From Steromphala cineraria (taxonomy: Eukaryota > Mollusca > Gastropoda > Trochida > Trochidae), in contig OU744726.1 in NCBI GenBank assembly GCA_916613615.1, positions 68,778,764-68,842,763 of the forward strand: a DNA stretch of 64,000 bases, written 5' to 3'. Below the pieces are notes generated by a model. It was not told where the DNA came from. It made no database searches and saw nothing but the letters and a program-made list of their open reading frames with translations. This document shows, piece after piece, positions 44,876 to 55,816 of this stretch. The stretch's first letter is position 1, and every line of letters starts with the position of its first letter. A program made the translations under genes and the position numbers.

Positions 44876-46480
44876 ATGTCTACTTCATATATCACAGGAG
44901 TAGAGAATGTTATTTAGATATGTAGCAGGAGTAAGGAATGTCCTAATTCATAGATCCCATGAGTTAGGAATATCCTTATTTCATATATAGCACAGGAGTC
45001 AGGAATGTCCTTATTCATAGATCCCATGAGTAAGGAATATCCTTATTTCATACATAGCACAGGAGTCAGGAATATCCTTATTTCATAGATCCCATGAGTT
45101 AGGAATATCCTTATTTCATACATAGCACAGGAGGCAGGAATGTCCTTATTTCATAGATCCCATGAGTTAGGAATATCCTTATTTCATACATAGCACAGGA
45201 GTCGGTAATGCCCTAATTCATAGATCACATGAGTTAGGAATATCCTTATTTCATACATAGCACAGGAGTCAGGAATGCCCTAATTCATAGATCCCATGAG
45301 TTAGGAATATCCTTATTTCATACATAGCACAGGAGTCAGGAATGCCCTAATTCATAGATCACATGAGTTAGGAATATCCTTATCAGATACATAGCACAGG
45401 AGTCAGGAATGTCCAAATTCATATAGATCACATTAGTAAGGAATATCCTTTGTTTCATACATAGCACAGGAGTCAGGAATGTCCTAATTCATAGATCACA
45501 TGAGTTAGGAATATCCTTATTTCATACATAGCACAGGAGTAAGGAATGTCCTAATTCATAGATCACATGAGTTAGGAATATCCTTATTTCATACATAGCA
45601 CAGGAGTCAGGAATGTCCTTATTTCATAGATCCCATGAGTTAGGAATGTCCTTATTTCATACATAGCACAGGAGTCAGGAATGTCCTAATTCATAGATCC
45701 CATGAGTTAGGAATTTCCTTATGTCATACATAGCACAGGAGTCAGGAATGTCCTAATTCATAGATCCCATGAGTTAGGAATGTCCTTATTTCATACATAG
45801 CACAGGAGTAAGGCATGTCCTAATTCATAGATCCCATGAGTTAGGAATATCCTTATTTCATACATAGCACAGGAGTAAGGAATGTTCTTATTCATAGATC
45901 CCATGAGTTAGGAATGTCCGTATTTCATACATAGCACAGGAGTCAGGAATGCCCTAATTCATAGATCACATGAGTTAGGAATATCCTTATCAGATACATA
46001 GCACAGGAGTCAGGAATGTCCTAATTCATAGATCACATTAGTAAGGAATATCCTTTGTTTCATACATAGCACAGGAGTCAGGAATGTCCTAATTCATAGA
46101 TCCCATGAGTTAGGAATATCCTTATTTCATACATAGCACAGGAGTCAGGAATGCCCTAATTCATAGATCACATGAGTTAGGAATTTCCTTATGTCATACA
46201 TAGCACAGGAGTCAGGAATGTCCTAATTCATAGATCCCATGAGTTAGGAATGTCCTTATTTCATACATAGCACAGGAGTCAGGAATATCCTAATTCATAC
46301 ATAGCACAGGAGTCAGGAATGTCCTTATCAGATAACATAGGAGTTAGCAATGACTTAATTTGATACCATAGGAGTAAGGAATTTCCTGATTCATAAATTA
46401 TGCGTGTAAGAAATTTAAGGATAACATAGGCGTAAGGAATTTCCACATTCATTTTCCACATTTCTTGTATCACAATAGTA
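44876..46480. repeat. Dimeric 67-bp minisatellite, array 1
   Basis: About 23 copies of a 67-base unit made of two related halves: GAGTCAGGAATGTCCTAATT-CATAGATCCCAT and GAGTTAGGAATATCCTTATT-TCATACATAGCACAG. The halves share the frame GAGT-AGGAAT-TCCT-ATT-CATA, so the array is a higher-order repeat built on a 33/34-base ancestor. Edges contain single diverged halves. It ends about 170 bases 3' of the ASB stop codon. Open frames through it are artefacts. Confidence 0.92.
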
Positions 46481-46648
46481 AGCAGTGTCCCGATAGAAAA
46501 AGTACACAGGTATGCTGGGTAAATTATTACCTGAGAAAAGAATGATATGATATGATAACAGCAAAATGTTCTACATTGAATGATTACGATTGAAGATGGT
46601 CATTGGATAAAACTGATGTTCAATTTTGTCCTTGTCACATATGACAAG

Positions 46649-47527
46649 TCACTCATCAGCCAGGTTTAGATCCTGTGTAACGTCTTTCAGGCAAATTGCT
46701 CCTCTGAGTTTCTCTGGTAATGGTAGATCTAAGACAGCCATTCTGATATTGGTTTTCAGAATATTTCTTATTTTGAATCTGCACAAATCGAAAAGTTTAC
46801 GAGGATTGTTAGCAATCTGTCTCATTGTCTCTATCAATGTTTCACCCTCAGGAGAATAAATCCATGACATGCGATCATTGATCTTTAAAATTTCAGGTCG
46901 TGGATCACATCCAGAATTTATCAATATTTTAACAGCTACCTCGTCTCTTTGACGAAATGCACACGAGAGAGGAGAAATGTTGTTACTGTTAGGGAAATCA
47001 TTCTCGGAAGCGTCTGACAACAACATCAACGATAGTTTATGCAGTCTTAAGCTTATGAAGTGAAACAGAACTGTATTTCCATTAAAAGCTGTAATCGACT
47101 GATCTGGTTTCTTGGATAGAAGAAATAGTAGCATCTTTTCAGATACAACACAGAACAATGGAGTCACCTTTTCATCACGAGTTTTGATATTAATATCTGC
47201 TCCAGATTTCAGTAGAATATTAGCAGCAGACACGTCATCAGCCCAGACTGCATAATGTAAAGGAGCCAGTCCTTGTTCATCCAGGACATCGGAGTTGGCT
47301 CCGGAGGAAAGAAGAAGTTTGATCAGATCCAAATTCTGTGGTCCAAAGAATCCTTCAACAATATTATGAAGTGAATAGTAAGGAAAGGGACGAGCTTTAT
47401 CTTCTGGCAGTTGGGTAGTTGTAGCCATATGCAATGGGAAGAATGTTACTTTCCCCAAGTCTCCCTCGATGCGACTACGGAAATACCCACCGAGCATCCA
47501 CGTATTTTCTGAGTTAGTTTGACACAC
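46649..47527 (-). CDS. Ankyrin-repeat/SOCS-box (ASB-like) gene, terminal exon
   Basis: 292 codons plus stop. The exon starts at 47,527 (GTG, Val) directly after a minus-strand acceptor ATTTTCAG. There is no start codon here, so it is an internal-to-terminal exon continuing the exon at 51,047-51,415 in phase 0. It carries ankyrin repeats (FFPLHMATTTQ; LDLIKLLLSSGANSDVLD-EQGLAPLHYAV; AANILLKSGADINIK; VAVKILINSGCDP). The C terminus is a SOCS box: PRKLFDLCRFKIRNIL...LDLPLPEKLRGAICL, with the LCR (combined residues 371-373) and LPLP (391-394) hallmarks. By family knowledge this recruits Elongin B/C and Cullin-5, with the ankyrin part binding a target for ubiquitination. A 93%-like copy lies at 62,858. 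Confidence 0.88.
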   Translation of the reverse strand: MCQTNSENTWMLGGYFRSRIEGDLGKVTFFPLHMATTTQLPEDKARPFPYYSLHNIVEGFFGPQNLDLIKLLLSSGANSDVLDEQGLAPLHYAVWADDVSAANILLKSGADINIKTRDEKVTPLFCVVSEKMLLFLLSKKPDQSITAFNGNTVLFHFISLRLHKLSLMLLSDASENDFPNSNNISPLSCAFRQRDEVAVKILINSGCDPRPEILKINDRMSWIYSPEGETLIETMRQIANNPRKLFDLCRFKIRNILKTNIRMAVLDLPLPEKLRGAICLKDVTQDLNLADE

Positions 47528-47600
47528 CTGAAAATGTTGCCATTACAAAATTATCATTCATTTTTGTTATGCATTTAACTTTTTTGGAAGTTAAAAAATA

Positions 47601-49076
47601 GAGCCATGGGCTCTGTAGCTCATCATTTGTAGCTTTACATTTGATTTCGCTATAGGGTGTGGCCAATGTGGTGCCTCCTTAGTAGGGGCCATGGGGCCAC
47701 CAAAGCTACAATTTATAATCCTCACTAGATAAGGAGTTTGTACACAAAGTTTCAGCTTTCTAGGCCTTCTGCTTCTGGAGAAGAAGATGAAAATAGGTTT
47801 TTAGGGCATGGTCTCTTTTGCCCTTATTAGGGGCCACAGGGCCACCAAAGCTACAATTTATAATCCTCACTAGTCAAGGAGCCTGTACACAAAGTTTTAG
47901 CTTTCTAGGTCTTATGCTTCTGGAGAAAAAGTAAAAATTTCAGCTCTCTTGGCCTTCTGCTTCTGGAGAAGTTTTAAGGGCGTGGCCCCTGTGGCCCTTA
48001 ATTTGGGTCACAGGGTCACCAAAAGTTACAAATCCCCACATGCAACATTTGGTCACAGGGTCACCAAAGTTAAAGTCATTGGTTCTGGAGAAGAAGACGA
48101 ACATACGTTTTAAGGGCGTGGTCCCTATGACCCTTAATTGGGGTCACAGGGTCACCAAAGTTACAAATTAGAATCCCCACATGCCAAGGCACCTGCACAC
48201 AAATTATCAGCTCTCTAGAGTCATTGGTTCTGGAGAAGAAGACGGACATAGGTTTTAAGGGTGTAGCCCCTGTGGCCCTTAATTCGGGTCACAGGGTCAC
48301 AGGGTCACAAAAGTTACAAATTAGAATCCCCATATGCCAAGGTGCCTGTACATAAAATTTCAGCTTTCTGGGGCTTCTGCTTCTGGAGAAGAAGATGAAA
48401 ATAAGTTTTAAGGGCGTGTCCCCTTTGGCCCTTAATTGGGGTCACAGGGTCACCAAAGTAACGAATCAGAATCCACACATGCCAAGGTACCTGCACACAA
48501 AATATCAGCTCTCTAGAGTCATTGGTTCTGGAGAAGAAGACGAACATAGGTTTTAAGGGCGTGGCCCCTGTGGCCCTTAATTGGGGTCACAGGGTCACCA
48601 AAGTTACAAATTAGAATCCCCATATGCCAAGGTGCCTGTACATACAATTTCAGCTTTCTGGGGCTTCTGCTTCTGGAGAAGAAGATGAAAATAAGTTTTA
48701 AGGGCGTGGTCCCTATGACCCTTAATTGGGGTCACAGGGTCACCAAAGTTACAAATCAGAATCCACACATGCCAAGGTACCTGCACACAAAATATCAGCT
48801 CTCTAGAGTCATTGGTTCTGAAGAAGAAGACGAATATAGGTTTTAAGGGCGTGGCCCCTGTGGCCCTTAATTGGGATCACAGGGTCACAAAAGTTACAAA
48901 TTAGAATCCCCATATGCCAAGGTACCTGTACACACAATTTCAGCTCTCTAGCGTATATGGTTTATGAGGAGAAGTCGAAAGTGTCAACAGTTTACGGATG
49001 ACGGACAACGGACGGACGACGGACGACGGGCCATGCCATAAGCCCATCTGGCCTTTCAGCCCTGATGAGCTAAAAA
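47601..49076. mobile_element. Element with about 146-bp tandem repeats
   Basis: The head is a small hairpin (TAGAGCCATGGGCTCTGTAGC) followed by CTCATC. The tail is GGCCTTTCAGCCCTGATGAG then CTAAAAA, so GTAGCTCATC and GATGAGCTA are inverted near the ends. Inside are GGGGTCACAGGGTCACC units at about 48,140, 48,286, 48,439, 48,583, 48,728 and 48,873 (period about 146). Each has TTCTGGAGAAGAAGA and AAGGGCGTGGCCCCTGTGG. GGACGGACGACGGACGACGG lies before the tail. Related pieces are at 53,397, 53,910-54,400 and 63,860. There is no transposase. Confidence 0.75.
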
Positions 49077-49149
49077 CTGCTTTTGACTTTGATAAGGTTT
49101 CACACGAAATCATAGATGTTACACGACTAAAACACGGAAAACCCGCCCT

Positions 49150-49483
49150 TTAAAGGGCCAGTAATACGTTTTTAGGGGGAATATAAGATGATGTTAGAAA
49201 ATGTAAATCAATGGTTCAAATTAAAAGACAATGTTTCAAAACTAAAATAAGCAGTTATAAACCAATATATAATGTAAAGTTCAGTCATGCGATTCCTTTC
49301 TTACATAAAATGAATTAAAGGTGTTCACATTCAAATGGCAGCCAATGGACTTTATGTGAAGCCTCAGTTTGTGTTATGAGATCAGGTACACAATCAAAAT
49401 AATACATTTAGTATTAACATATAATAATCAATGAAGAATTGAAAATATATTTTTTTTCAAAAAACGTGAAACTGCCCCTTTAA
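49150..49483 (+). mobile_element. TTAA-MITE-1, internally deleted
   Basis: Termini TTAAAGGGCCAGTAATACG and CGTGAAACTGCCCCTTTAA. The body is shorter by about 35 bases around the GACTATGGATGATTGG region. It lies within the ASB intron. Confidence 0.8.
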
Positions 49484-49710
49484 AAAACCATTAATAAACA
49501 AATCTCATTACAACCCTCTAAAAGGCAATTCATCAAAATACGAACTCCTTTTCGGGAAAGGAAAAGTATTCAATAGTAATCATATCTTGAAAAGAAAGAA
49601 AGTCTGCTAACATCTACATGTACCACTCAATTAACAAAATGTCAATAGGGAATTTCAAAATCATAAAAAAGATTTGAAGATACGTACATGTAATCAGGTA
49701 CCCCCAATAT

Positions 49711-50072
49711 CATTCTCTCTCAAAGAGGCAGATCAAGTCATGAAATGTTTATACAGCCTTTGTTATATTACGCCGAGTTTGTGGGATAAAATGGAAGCCG
49801 ATTGATTGGAGGCAATCAACGTTAGTTGTGCAATCAGCGACGCTGTTCTTTACATTGTTCTTACGTTGTTTTGGCTACTACATGATGGCAAAAGCATTGT
49901 GATATCAACTACTATTTCCATGCGAGAAGCGTTGTCATTTGATAAAGAAATTCAAATGGATTGTGGTGCAATTTTTTTTCCGCCAGGGGAAACTGTCGAT
50001 ACCCAGTGAATTCAACGTAATAGAACAGAGGCAACATTTCGTGACTTGATCTGCCTCTGTGGGGAGAGAATG
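49711..50072 (+). mobile_element. MULE-like MITE with 9-bp TSD
   Basis: CATTCTCTCTCAAAGAGGC at the left and GCCTCTGTGGGGAGAGAATG at the right. Flanking CCCCAATAT (49,702-49,710) and CCCCAATAC (50,073-50,081) match at 8 of 9 positions. It lies in the ASB intron. Confidence 0.85.
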
Positions 50073-50081
50073 CCCCAATAC

Positions 50082-51003
50082 ATGATTTGCACTAAACGCC
50101 TTTCTGTCAGGCAGGATGTCTATAAACATAATGTCTAAAATAAACAGAATAAAACGATACTGATGATTAACATAACACATTTTCAGGCAAACAATAAGGG
50201 ATAGAACGATCGCCTAGCAGTGTAGAAACAAAAACTTTACTCGACTTACGTATAACTATATCGGGTTAACTGCTATCTCGGGATAAAAGCGGCTTGACAT
50301 TTTTTAGTCAAAAGCCAAGTTACCTTCTAATTGAAAATGAAAGCTAATATTTTATGCTGAAATGTAATAATCATCATTCTCTTGACTGAAATGTTTTTTT
50401 AGTAAATGACATTCATAGCAAATATTAGTCGTTAAAGCAGTATGGATCTGCAAAGTCACAAATTATGAATTTATAAATTTTTTAGAAAACTGCACAAAGT
50501 AAAATCCTGGCCATTGTTAAAGATAATGGCTGATCTAAAGGGAGAAGAGGTGTTTGATCAACAAATTCAATTTTGGGCATTTTATTTGTGAAAAAAGTAG
50601 TGAAAATTCAAAGCCCTGCTTGGACCTTATTATGCATAATAGAGAATAATCCAAGTATGGTTATTTTTCGCAAAATTTCAGTGGCCTTACATTTTGCCTC
50701 ATATTTTGATATTTATGCATATAAGAGATATTTTTTTCAATTTAAATCCAAATGTTATATCTGGAGTAGTCAATACATCAAGTTAATCAAAATATTCCAA
50801 GGGCATCCAATATCATTTTCAAGACAGGGGGTGTAGCGGCGGACCAAGGATTTTGGAGGGGGAGGGGGTGGCATTCGGGTTCGGATTCAGAAATTGTCAA
50901 CGGGGGAGGGTGTGGAGGGTATTGTTATTCAACATTTTATTGACTTGAACCTATAACTGATTTTCAAAAGGGGAGGGTCCGGACCCCCTGAATCCGCAAC
51001 TGG
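50082..51003. other. Intronic sequence with a G-rich repeat
   Basis: No exon recognised. At 50,833-51,003 a repeat runs from GTAGCGGCGGACCAAGG through AGGGTCCGGACCCCCTGAAT to CCGCAACTG. The GGTCCGGACC palindrome and the GCGG/CCGC ends suggest a small dispersed element. Confidence 0.45.
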
Positions 51004-51046
51004 GTGCTTAATCAGGTTATTTGTGTACATGTATATGTGGTATCAC

Positions 51047-51415
51047 CTGAAGATTGACATCCGCCCCTGCCTTGATCAGAGCCTGAGCTGCAGCTGTATT
51101 CGATCTTAGAACAGCGTGGTGCAGAGGCGCGAATCCTATCTCATTCGTCTTATTGCAATCAGCTCCTTGTGAGAGAATATATTCTACAAAATCCGGATGG
51201 TAGGATTCTAGAGCAACATCAACAGCAAGATGTAACACAAAAGTTGGCCCTAGTTCATCTTCATCATCTTCAACACTAACAATTTCACTATTGATGTTTA
51301 GACCTTCCTTTTCCATGAATGCAATCAGTTCCTTAATACTTCCTGTCTCTAGTATGTGTTTGGGTAATGGTCGAAACTCATCGTCTGATGATAAATCATC
51401 ACTTTGTCTTGACAT
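51047..51415 (-). CDS. ASB-like gene, first coding exon
   Basis: 123 codons from ATG at 51,415 to a donor (CAG|GTGATA) at 51,047/51,046. The N terminus is acidic and Ser-rich (SDDLSSDDE). Two ankyrin repeats follow: residues about 60-88 (LHLAVDVALESYHPDFVEYI to GADC) and 92-123 (GFAPLHHAVLRSNTAAAQAL to GADVNLQ). It ends mid-array, where the 46,649-47,527 exon continues with further ankyrin repeats and the SOCS box, giving about 415 residues in all. The frame stays open beyond the donor for about ten codons (VIPHIHVHK), which I take as intron read-through. A further upstream non-coding exon may exist. Confidence 0.8.
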
Positions 51416-52120
51416 TATCGCCCAACTCTTCTATTTCCGAGTTTGTTTATACCAGGAAGTGACTCGAGTGAGTAGACAAAGGGAGGTAACTCTGTGTCTC
51501 CTGGCAATCGCCTTTATATCTTCTGTAATATGTTGCGGGTTCTAATCCCCCAGTACTGTTTTTTTTTGTGTTCTGATTAATTATTCTGATTCGAGTTCTG
51601 ATTATTGATAAACCTCCTTAGTCACAGCAACCTTGTAATTCTATTGATATTTAACATTTCAAATTGATAAATGATTTTAACAAAGTCTTGCCAATATCAT
51701 ACTTATATATGTATCTATATGTTCTTTTATGTTGCTAATGTCTTTGATTTTCCTTATGTATAACGTCCTTATCAGTTATTACATAAGTAAGTGTAGAGGC
51801 CAAATATGACAAAATGATGTGTTGGCAAGAATTGATTTTTATTTCATTTTGTCACACATGGAATTCAAATCACACTGAACACCAACTGACTCACACATGG
51901 GCGGATTACATATGATTGAATGGCAACAGGTAAATGGGGGGAAATATTTAACAATACAGTATAATTTTTTGTACAAAACGAGGAATAATTTAACTAAGTG
52001 CCAAAATATTACTTCACGTGCCTAAGATCTTCATGTTAGTTGTACATTGAAAGGTGATAATGCATACATACCCATTCTGTGCAATAGCGTATAAGATAAA
52101 CTCAAATAAATACATTTATA
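51416..52120. other. Upstream region of the ASB-like gene
   Basis: The sequence immediately 5' on the minus strand is GC-richer near 51,420-51,540. No convincing TATA box. The rest is AT-rich spacer. Confidence 0.35.
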
Positions 52121-52487
52121 CTAAAGGGGCAGTAGCACTTTTTTTGGATAGTTTTATATTTAAATGTTTCACTGATGTTTGTAAGTTAATGCTAAATGTA
52201 TTATTCTGACACTGTCAAAAATCTCATGACACAAACCAATCATCCATAGTCAGAGGACAAAGTATGAAGATTAACACAAAATCCATTGGCCGCCATTTTG
52301 TGTGAACACCTTAAATTCATTTTGTGTAAGAAAAAGCAATCGCATGGCTAAACTTTTTGCGTTACATATTTGATTTTTTACTGCTCCATTTAGTTTAAAT
52401 ACATTGTCTTTCAATTGTAACCAGTAATTTTCATTTTCCTGACATCACCCTATATTCCCCCTAAAAACGTGCTACTGCCCCTTCAAA
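52121..52487 (-). mobile_element. TTAA-MITE-1, full length
   Basis: Reverse-oriented. The left edge is CTAAAGGGGCAGTAGCAC and the right CGTGCTACTGCCCCTTCAA, so both TTAA edges carry a point change. The body is intact. Confidence 0.88.
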
Positions 52488-53302
52488 TGTAAGAACTAAA
52501 ATTAAACTGATGAAAAAAGATTATTAAAAGAAATGCTAACTGTCATTTAATTTTCTTTCTATAAAAAATATTACTTTTTTATGGTAGTTCCCTGATTACG
52601 TCTCATGAGAGTTGATAGTTCAAATAATATCAAATAAAAAGGGAAACAAAGACAATTAACGTTCCAATTATCATCCTGCGGCACACCTAATAAAAACAAT
52701 GAAATAACAAACTATCCAATACTATGTTTCTATCCTGTTCACTAGAAACATCATCCAAACCTGGTGTAACTAGATAACTTGAACAGCTTGAATATCCAAT
52801 GGGTCTCTTTACATTCCTAGGTAAGAAATAAAGGCAACTCAATTTAAATTTGAATCCTAAATTTCATTGAGTACTGTAATGTATTTACAAACATCGGCAG
52901 TGAGCCCCTTATTACAACTATAAGTATAAATCAATATATACAAAAAGATACGCCATGAGGATAATAAAGCAAAAGAACAGTCCTTTGGTTTTCAGATATT
53001 TGACCCATGTCTTTTTAAGAACAAATCACTTCTTTGGACATTTCAAAAAGAATTATAAACTTGAAAATTTTAATTTTTGTAACAACCATTTATACATAAA
53101 TTCAATAAAAGATGGATGGTAAAGGAAAGTTTTAACTTATAAATGAGAAAGTCTTATCATGTTTTTACAAAATAACACAATTATGTGTTAACAGTCCACA
53201 GAAACAGAATGTAAATTAGGAATTAAACATAGAATGGAAGGTTTATGCTTGGGTTTCTAGTAACATAATCACACTCATTGAATCGATTGGTCTACTTAAG
53301 TT
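52488..53302. other. No gene seen
   Basis: AT-rich spacer without a supported feature. Confidence 0.4.
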
Positions 53303-54013
53303 CACAAGCAATGAATAAATGAGGAGGACAAATCGTGTGAGTCTGAAAGGCCAAAATGTGACACCTAACTAAATGACTTTTAAAGATAATACAACAAAAA
53401 TAGAGCCAGTGGCTCTGTAGCTCATCAGGCTTCATATCAATTTAGCTTTAGGGTGTGGCAAATGTGAAATTAGGTTAAAGGGTGTGGCTCCTGAGGCCCT
53501 TATAACCTTTAAGATATACTGCACCTTTCCTATTTCGCATTTCATTTCACTTGTGTTGTGAAAAAAGAAAAAATGCACTTTAGCTCAAAACCAGTTACTG
53601 AAAACCCCATTGCTTTGAAAACTGTGGAAGGCCCAGGAATGAATACTGTTCTAATCACTGTCAAGATTGTGTGCACAATCCTGAATTGAAAAGTTGCAAC
53701 ATATTGTAATTTGTATCACAATAGGCTTTTCTGTATCGTAATATATTGTTTTATGGACGTAAGGAACGATACCCATCCTAAGTCAAATATAACTTATATA
53801 ATCACAATTTACATGTTCACAAGCAATGAATAAATGAGGAGGACATGAGTCTGAAAAGCCAAAATGTGACACCTAACTAGATGACTTTTAAAGATAATAC
53901 AACAAAAATAGAGCCAGTGGCTCTGTAGCTCATCAGGCTTCATATCAATTTAGCTTTAGGGTGTGGCAAATGTGAAATTAGGCTAAAGGGTGTGGCTCCT
54001 GAGGCCCTTATAA
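53303..54013. repeat. Tandem duplication of about 200 bases with an inserted segment
   Basis: 53,303-53,505 (AAGCAATGAATAAATGAGGA to GAGGCCCTTATA) recurs at 53,818-54,013 almost exactly. Between them, 53,506-53,812 is a separate segment (ACCTTTAAGATATACTGCAC onward) that recurs at 55,388-55,656 beside the LINE. The unit includes the hairpin head AGAGCCAGTGGCTCTGTAGC of the 146-bp-repeat family. Confidence 0.8.
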
Positions 54014-54400
54014 GGGGCCACAGGGCCACAAAAGCTATCAATCATAATCTTCACTAGTCAAAGAGTATATTCACAAGGATTCAGCTTTCTGGACATTTTG
54101 CCCCTGGAGAAGAAGATGAAATAGGTTTAAAGGGCGTGGACCCTCTCGCCCTTGATAGGGGTCAATTGGCCACCAAAGCTACAATTAATAATCCTCAATA
54201 GTCAAGGAGAGGCCACACCCTATTTCCATCTTCTTCTCTGGAAGCATATGGCCTAGAAAGCTGTAACTTTGTGTACTGACTCCTTGACTAGTAAGGATTA
54301 ATAAGTGTAGATTTTGTGACCCTGTCGCCCCCACTAAGGGGGGAACCAAATTGGCCACATCCTAAAGCAAAATCAAATGCAAAGCCCAATGGCTCTATTT
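54014..54400. repeat. Opposed pieces of the 146-bp-repeat family
   Basis: AAGGGGCCACAGGGCCACAA and TCTGGACATTTTGCCCCTGG continue the family forward to about 54,210. From there TTCCATCTTCTTCTCTGGAA onward reads in the opposite direction, ending in GCCCAATGGCTCTATTTTTA at 54,384-54,412. The region is therefore an inverted pair. Confidence 0.65.
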
Positions 54401-54410
54401 TTATTTGTTG

Positions 54411-54656
54411 CATTCCATCATCTGAGGTCCATTTGTCATAGCAAAATACGTAAAAAACATTTTTTTTAAGTAACTCAAATATGTTATGTTTTTCATCATC
54501 AGGAATGTTTAAAAAAGACAAGATTCTTGTGTCGTTTTCAAGCAGAGCAATGCTTAAGAACCTCTGCTTGAGAACGACACAAGAATCAGTGTGGAAGCGT
54601 CGCATACAATGAACAAAGAAGTTGTCTTTCTTTATATTCCTCTGCATTTTTGTCAT
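54411..54656 (-). pseudogene. Exon fragment of the unrecognised family (copy C), with foldback
   Basis: The minus-strand frame from 54,656 contains FVHCMRRFHTDSCVVLK, then LLENDTRI and LNIPDDEKHNIFELLKKN. It then leaves frame: the expected FAMTNGPQMMECNK end is present in another frame, with its stop at 54,411-54,413. It is therefore a broken relative of the frame at 42,833. Within it, 54,522-54,547 and 54,562-54,587 are inverted 26-base repeats with one mismatch. Confidence 0.45.
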
Positions 54657-55387
54657 TTCAACTTATAAAATGCCTCTCAAAGAATTCAGTTTTCCATTGC
54701 ATCAGTATTTCCAACTCTGTGTTCAGTTATACCTCATTTTTAAATGGGTTCAAAACAATAAGGAAGAATGTTATGTATGTCAGGCGGTTGAAATTCAACA
54801 TTGCCAACATTATCCGATGACACCATAATAATACTACTAAGTATAGGAATGTATCCTAGGTTCTATGCCTAAGAGACTCGCAACTCTGACATCATATCAC
54901 GTGACCTGTACCAGCCTCAATATCTCTTGGGGATTTCCGGAAAAAGACTAACACCTGTCGCCACCAGCTTTCCATATCCCTTGAATTCAATCAGAAGGCT
55001 GCTTCTCCACTGTCTTTATGTAGGGAGTTGTACATGCAACCCGTTTTTCTATCTTTGTCTATGGACAAAATACCAAGAGCTGAACCCGAGACACTCCGGA
55101 TGTTGTTTCCATTATTTGTACGTTAAATGATGCACTTTGTAACATATGTTGACACACTTTATCTAATATAAACCAATGAACATTTAAGAGATTTTTTAAA
55201 GTATGTTTTTTTTCTCTGAAAATATTATATTTTTACCCCAAAAAATCCTCTTGTAAAACCCTCAGTGATGAATATTTGGTTTTGGATAAGTAATCATGTA
55301 TTTTGTAGATATTTCCGTAAATTATGTCTGTTACACTATAGTAAACCTTTAAAAATGTTCTAGCATTGTTGACAGAATTTTAATGAT
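54657..55387. other. No gene seen
   Basis: No supported gene. It lies between the broken exon and the repeated segment at 55,388. Confidence 0.4.
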
Positions 55388-55656
55388 TTAATAAGATATA
55401 CTGCACCTTTCCTATTTCGCATTTCATTTTATTGCATTTTAGCTCAAAACCAGTTACTGAAAACCCCATTGCTTTGAAAACTGTGGAAGGCCCAGGAATG
55501 AATACTGTTCTAATCACTGTCAAGATTGTGTGCACAATCCTGAATTGAAAAGTTGCAATATATTGTAATTTGTATCACAATAGGCTTTTCTGTATCGTAA
55601 TATATTGTTTTATGGACGTAAGGAACGATACCCATCCTAAGTCTAATATAACTTAT
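55388..55656. repeat. Second copy of the 53,506-53,812 segment
   Basis: AGATATACTGCACCTTTCCT through GGACGTAAGGAACGATACCC to AATATAACTTAT repeats 53,513-53,800 with a small internal deletion near 55,432. It forms the left flank of the LINE insertion. The uninterrupted version at 53,800-53,812 gives the empty site. Confidence 0.85.
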
Positions 55657-55668
55657 ATAATCACAGTT
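55657..55668. repeat. LINE target-site duplication, left
   Basis: ATAATCACAGTT, identical to 60,802-60,813. The paralogous unoccupied sequence at about 53,801-53,812 reads ATAATCACAATT. Confidence 0.9.
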
Positions 55669-55816
55669 CCGGTCAAGATGGCTGACATGACAAGACGTGT
55701 TTAACATCGCTCTCGCTTGTGTGTGGTAAATTATCTTTGTAAATTTCTGTGACTGAGGCCAAGTATATTGCCACAAAGGACATTCTTAAGACTGTCTCGA
55801 TTGTAAATACAAGAAG

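Larger units (their letters stand above)
47528..51046 (-). other. Intron of the ASB-like gene
   Basis: The donor GTGATA follows CTTCAG at 51,046. The acceptor TTTTCAG ends at 47,528. Both exons are phase 0, so the join keeps the frame (GADVNLQ then VCQTNSE). The 3.5-kb intron is filled with repeats: a 146-bp-repeat element, a TTAA-MITE-1 and a MULE-like MITE. A further small exon inside cannot be excluded. Confidence 0.7.

Noticed and set aside
44876..46480. Regular array resembling a CRISPR locus
   Set aside because: There are no unique spacers; both half-units are repeated and diverge gradually, and the context is eukaryotic. It is a minisatellite.
47525..47527. GTG as a translation start for the ankyrin/SOCS exon
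   Set aside because: It directly follows a splice acceptor and the ankyrin array continues in phase from the exon ending at 51,047.
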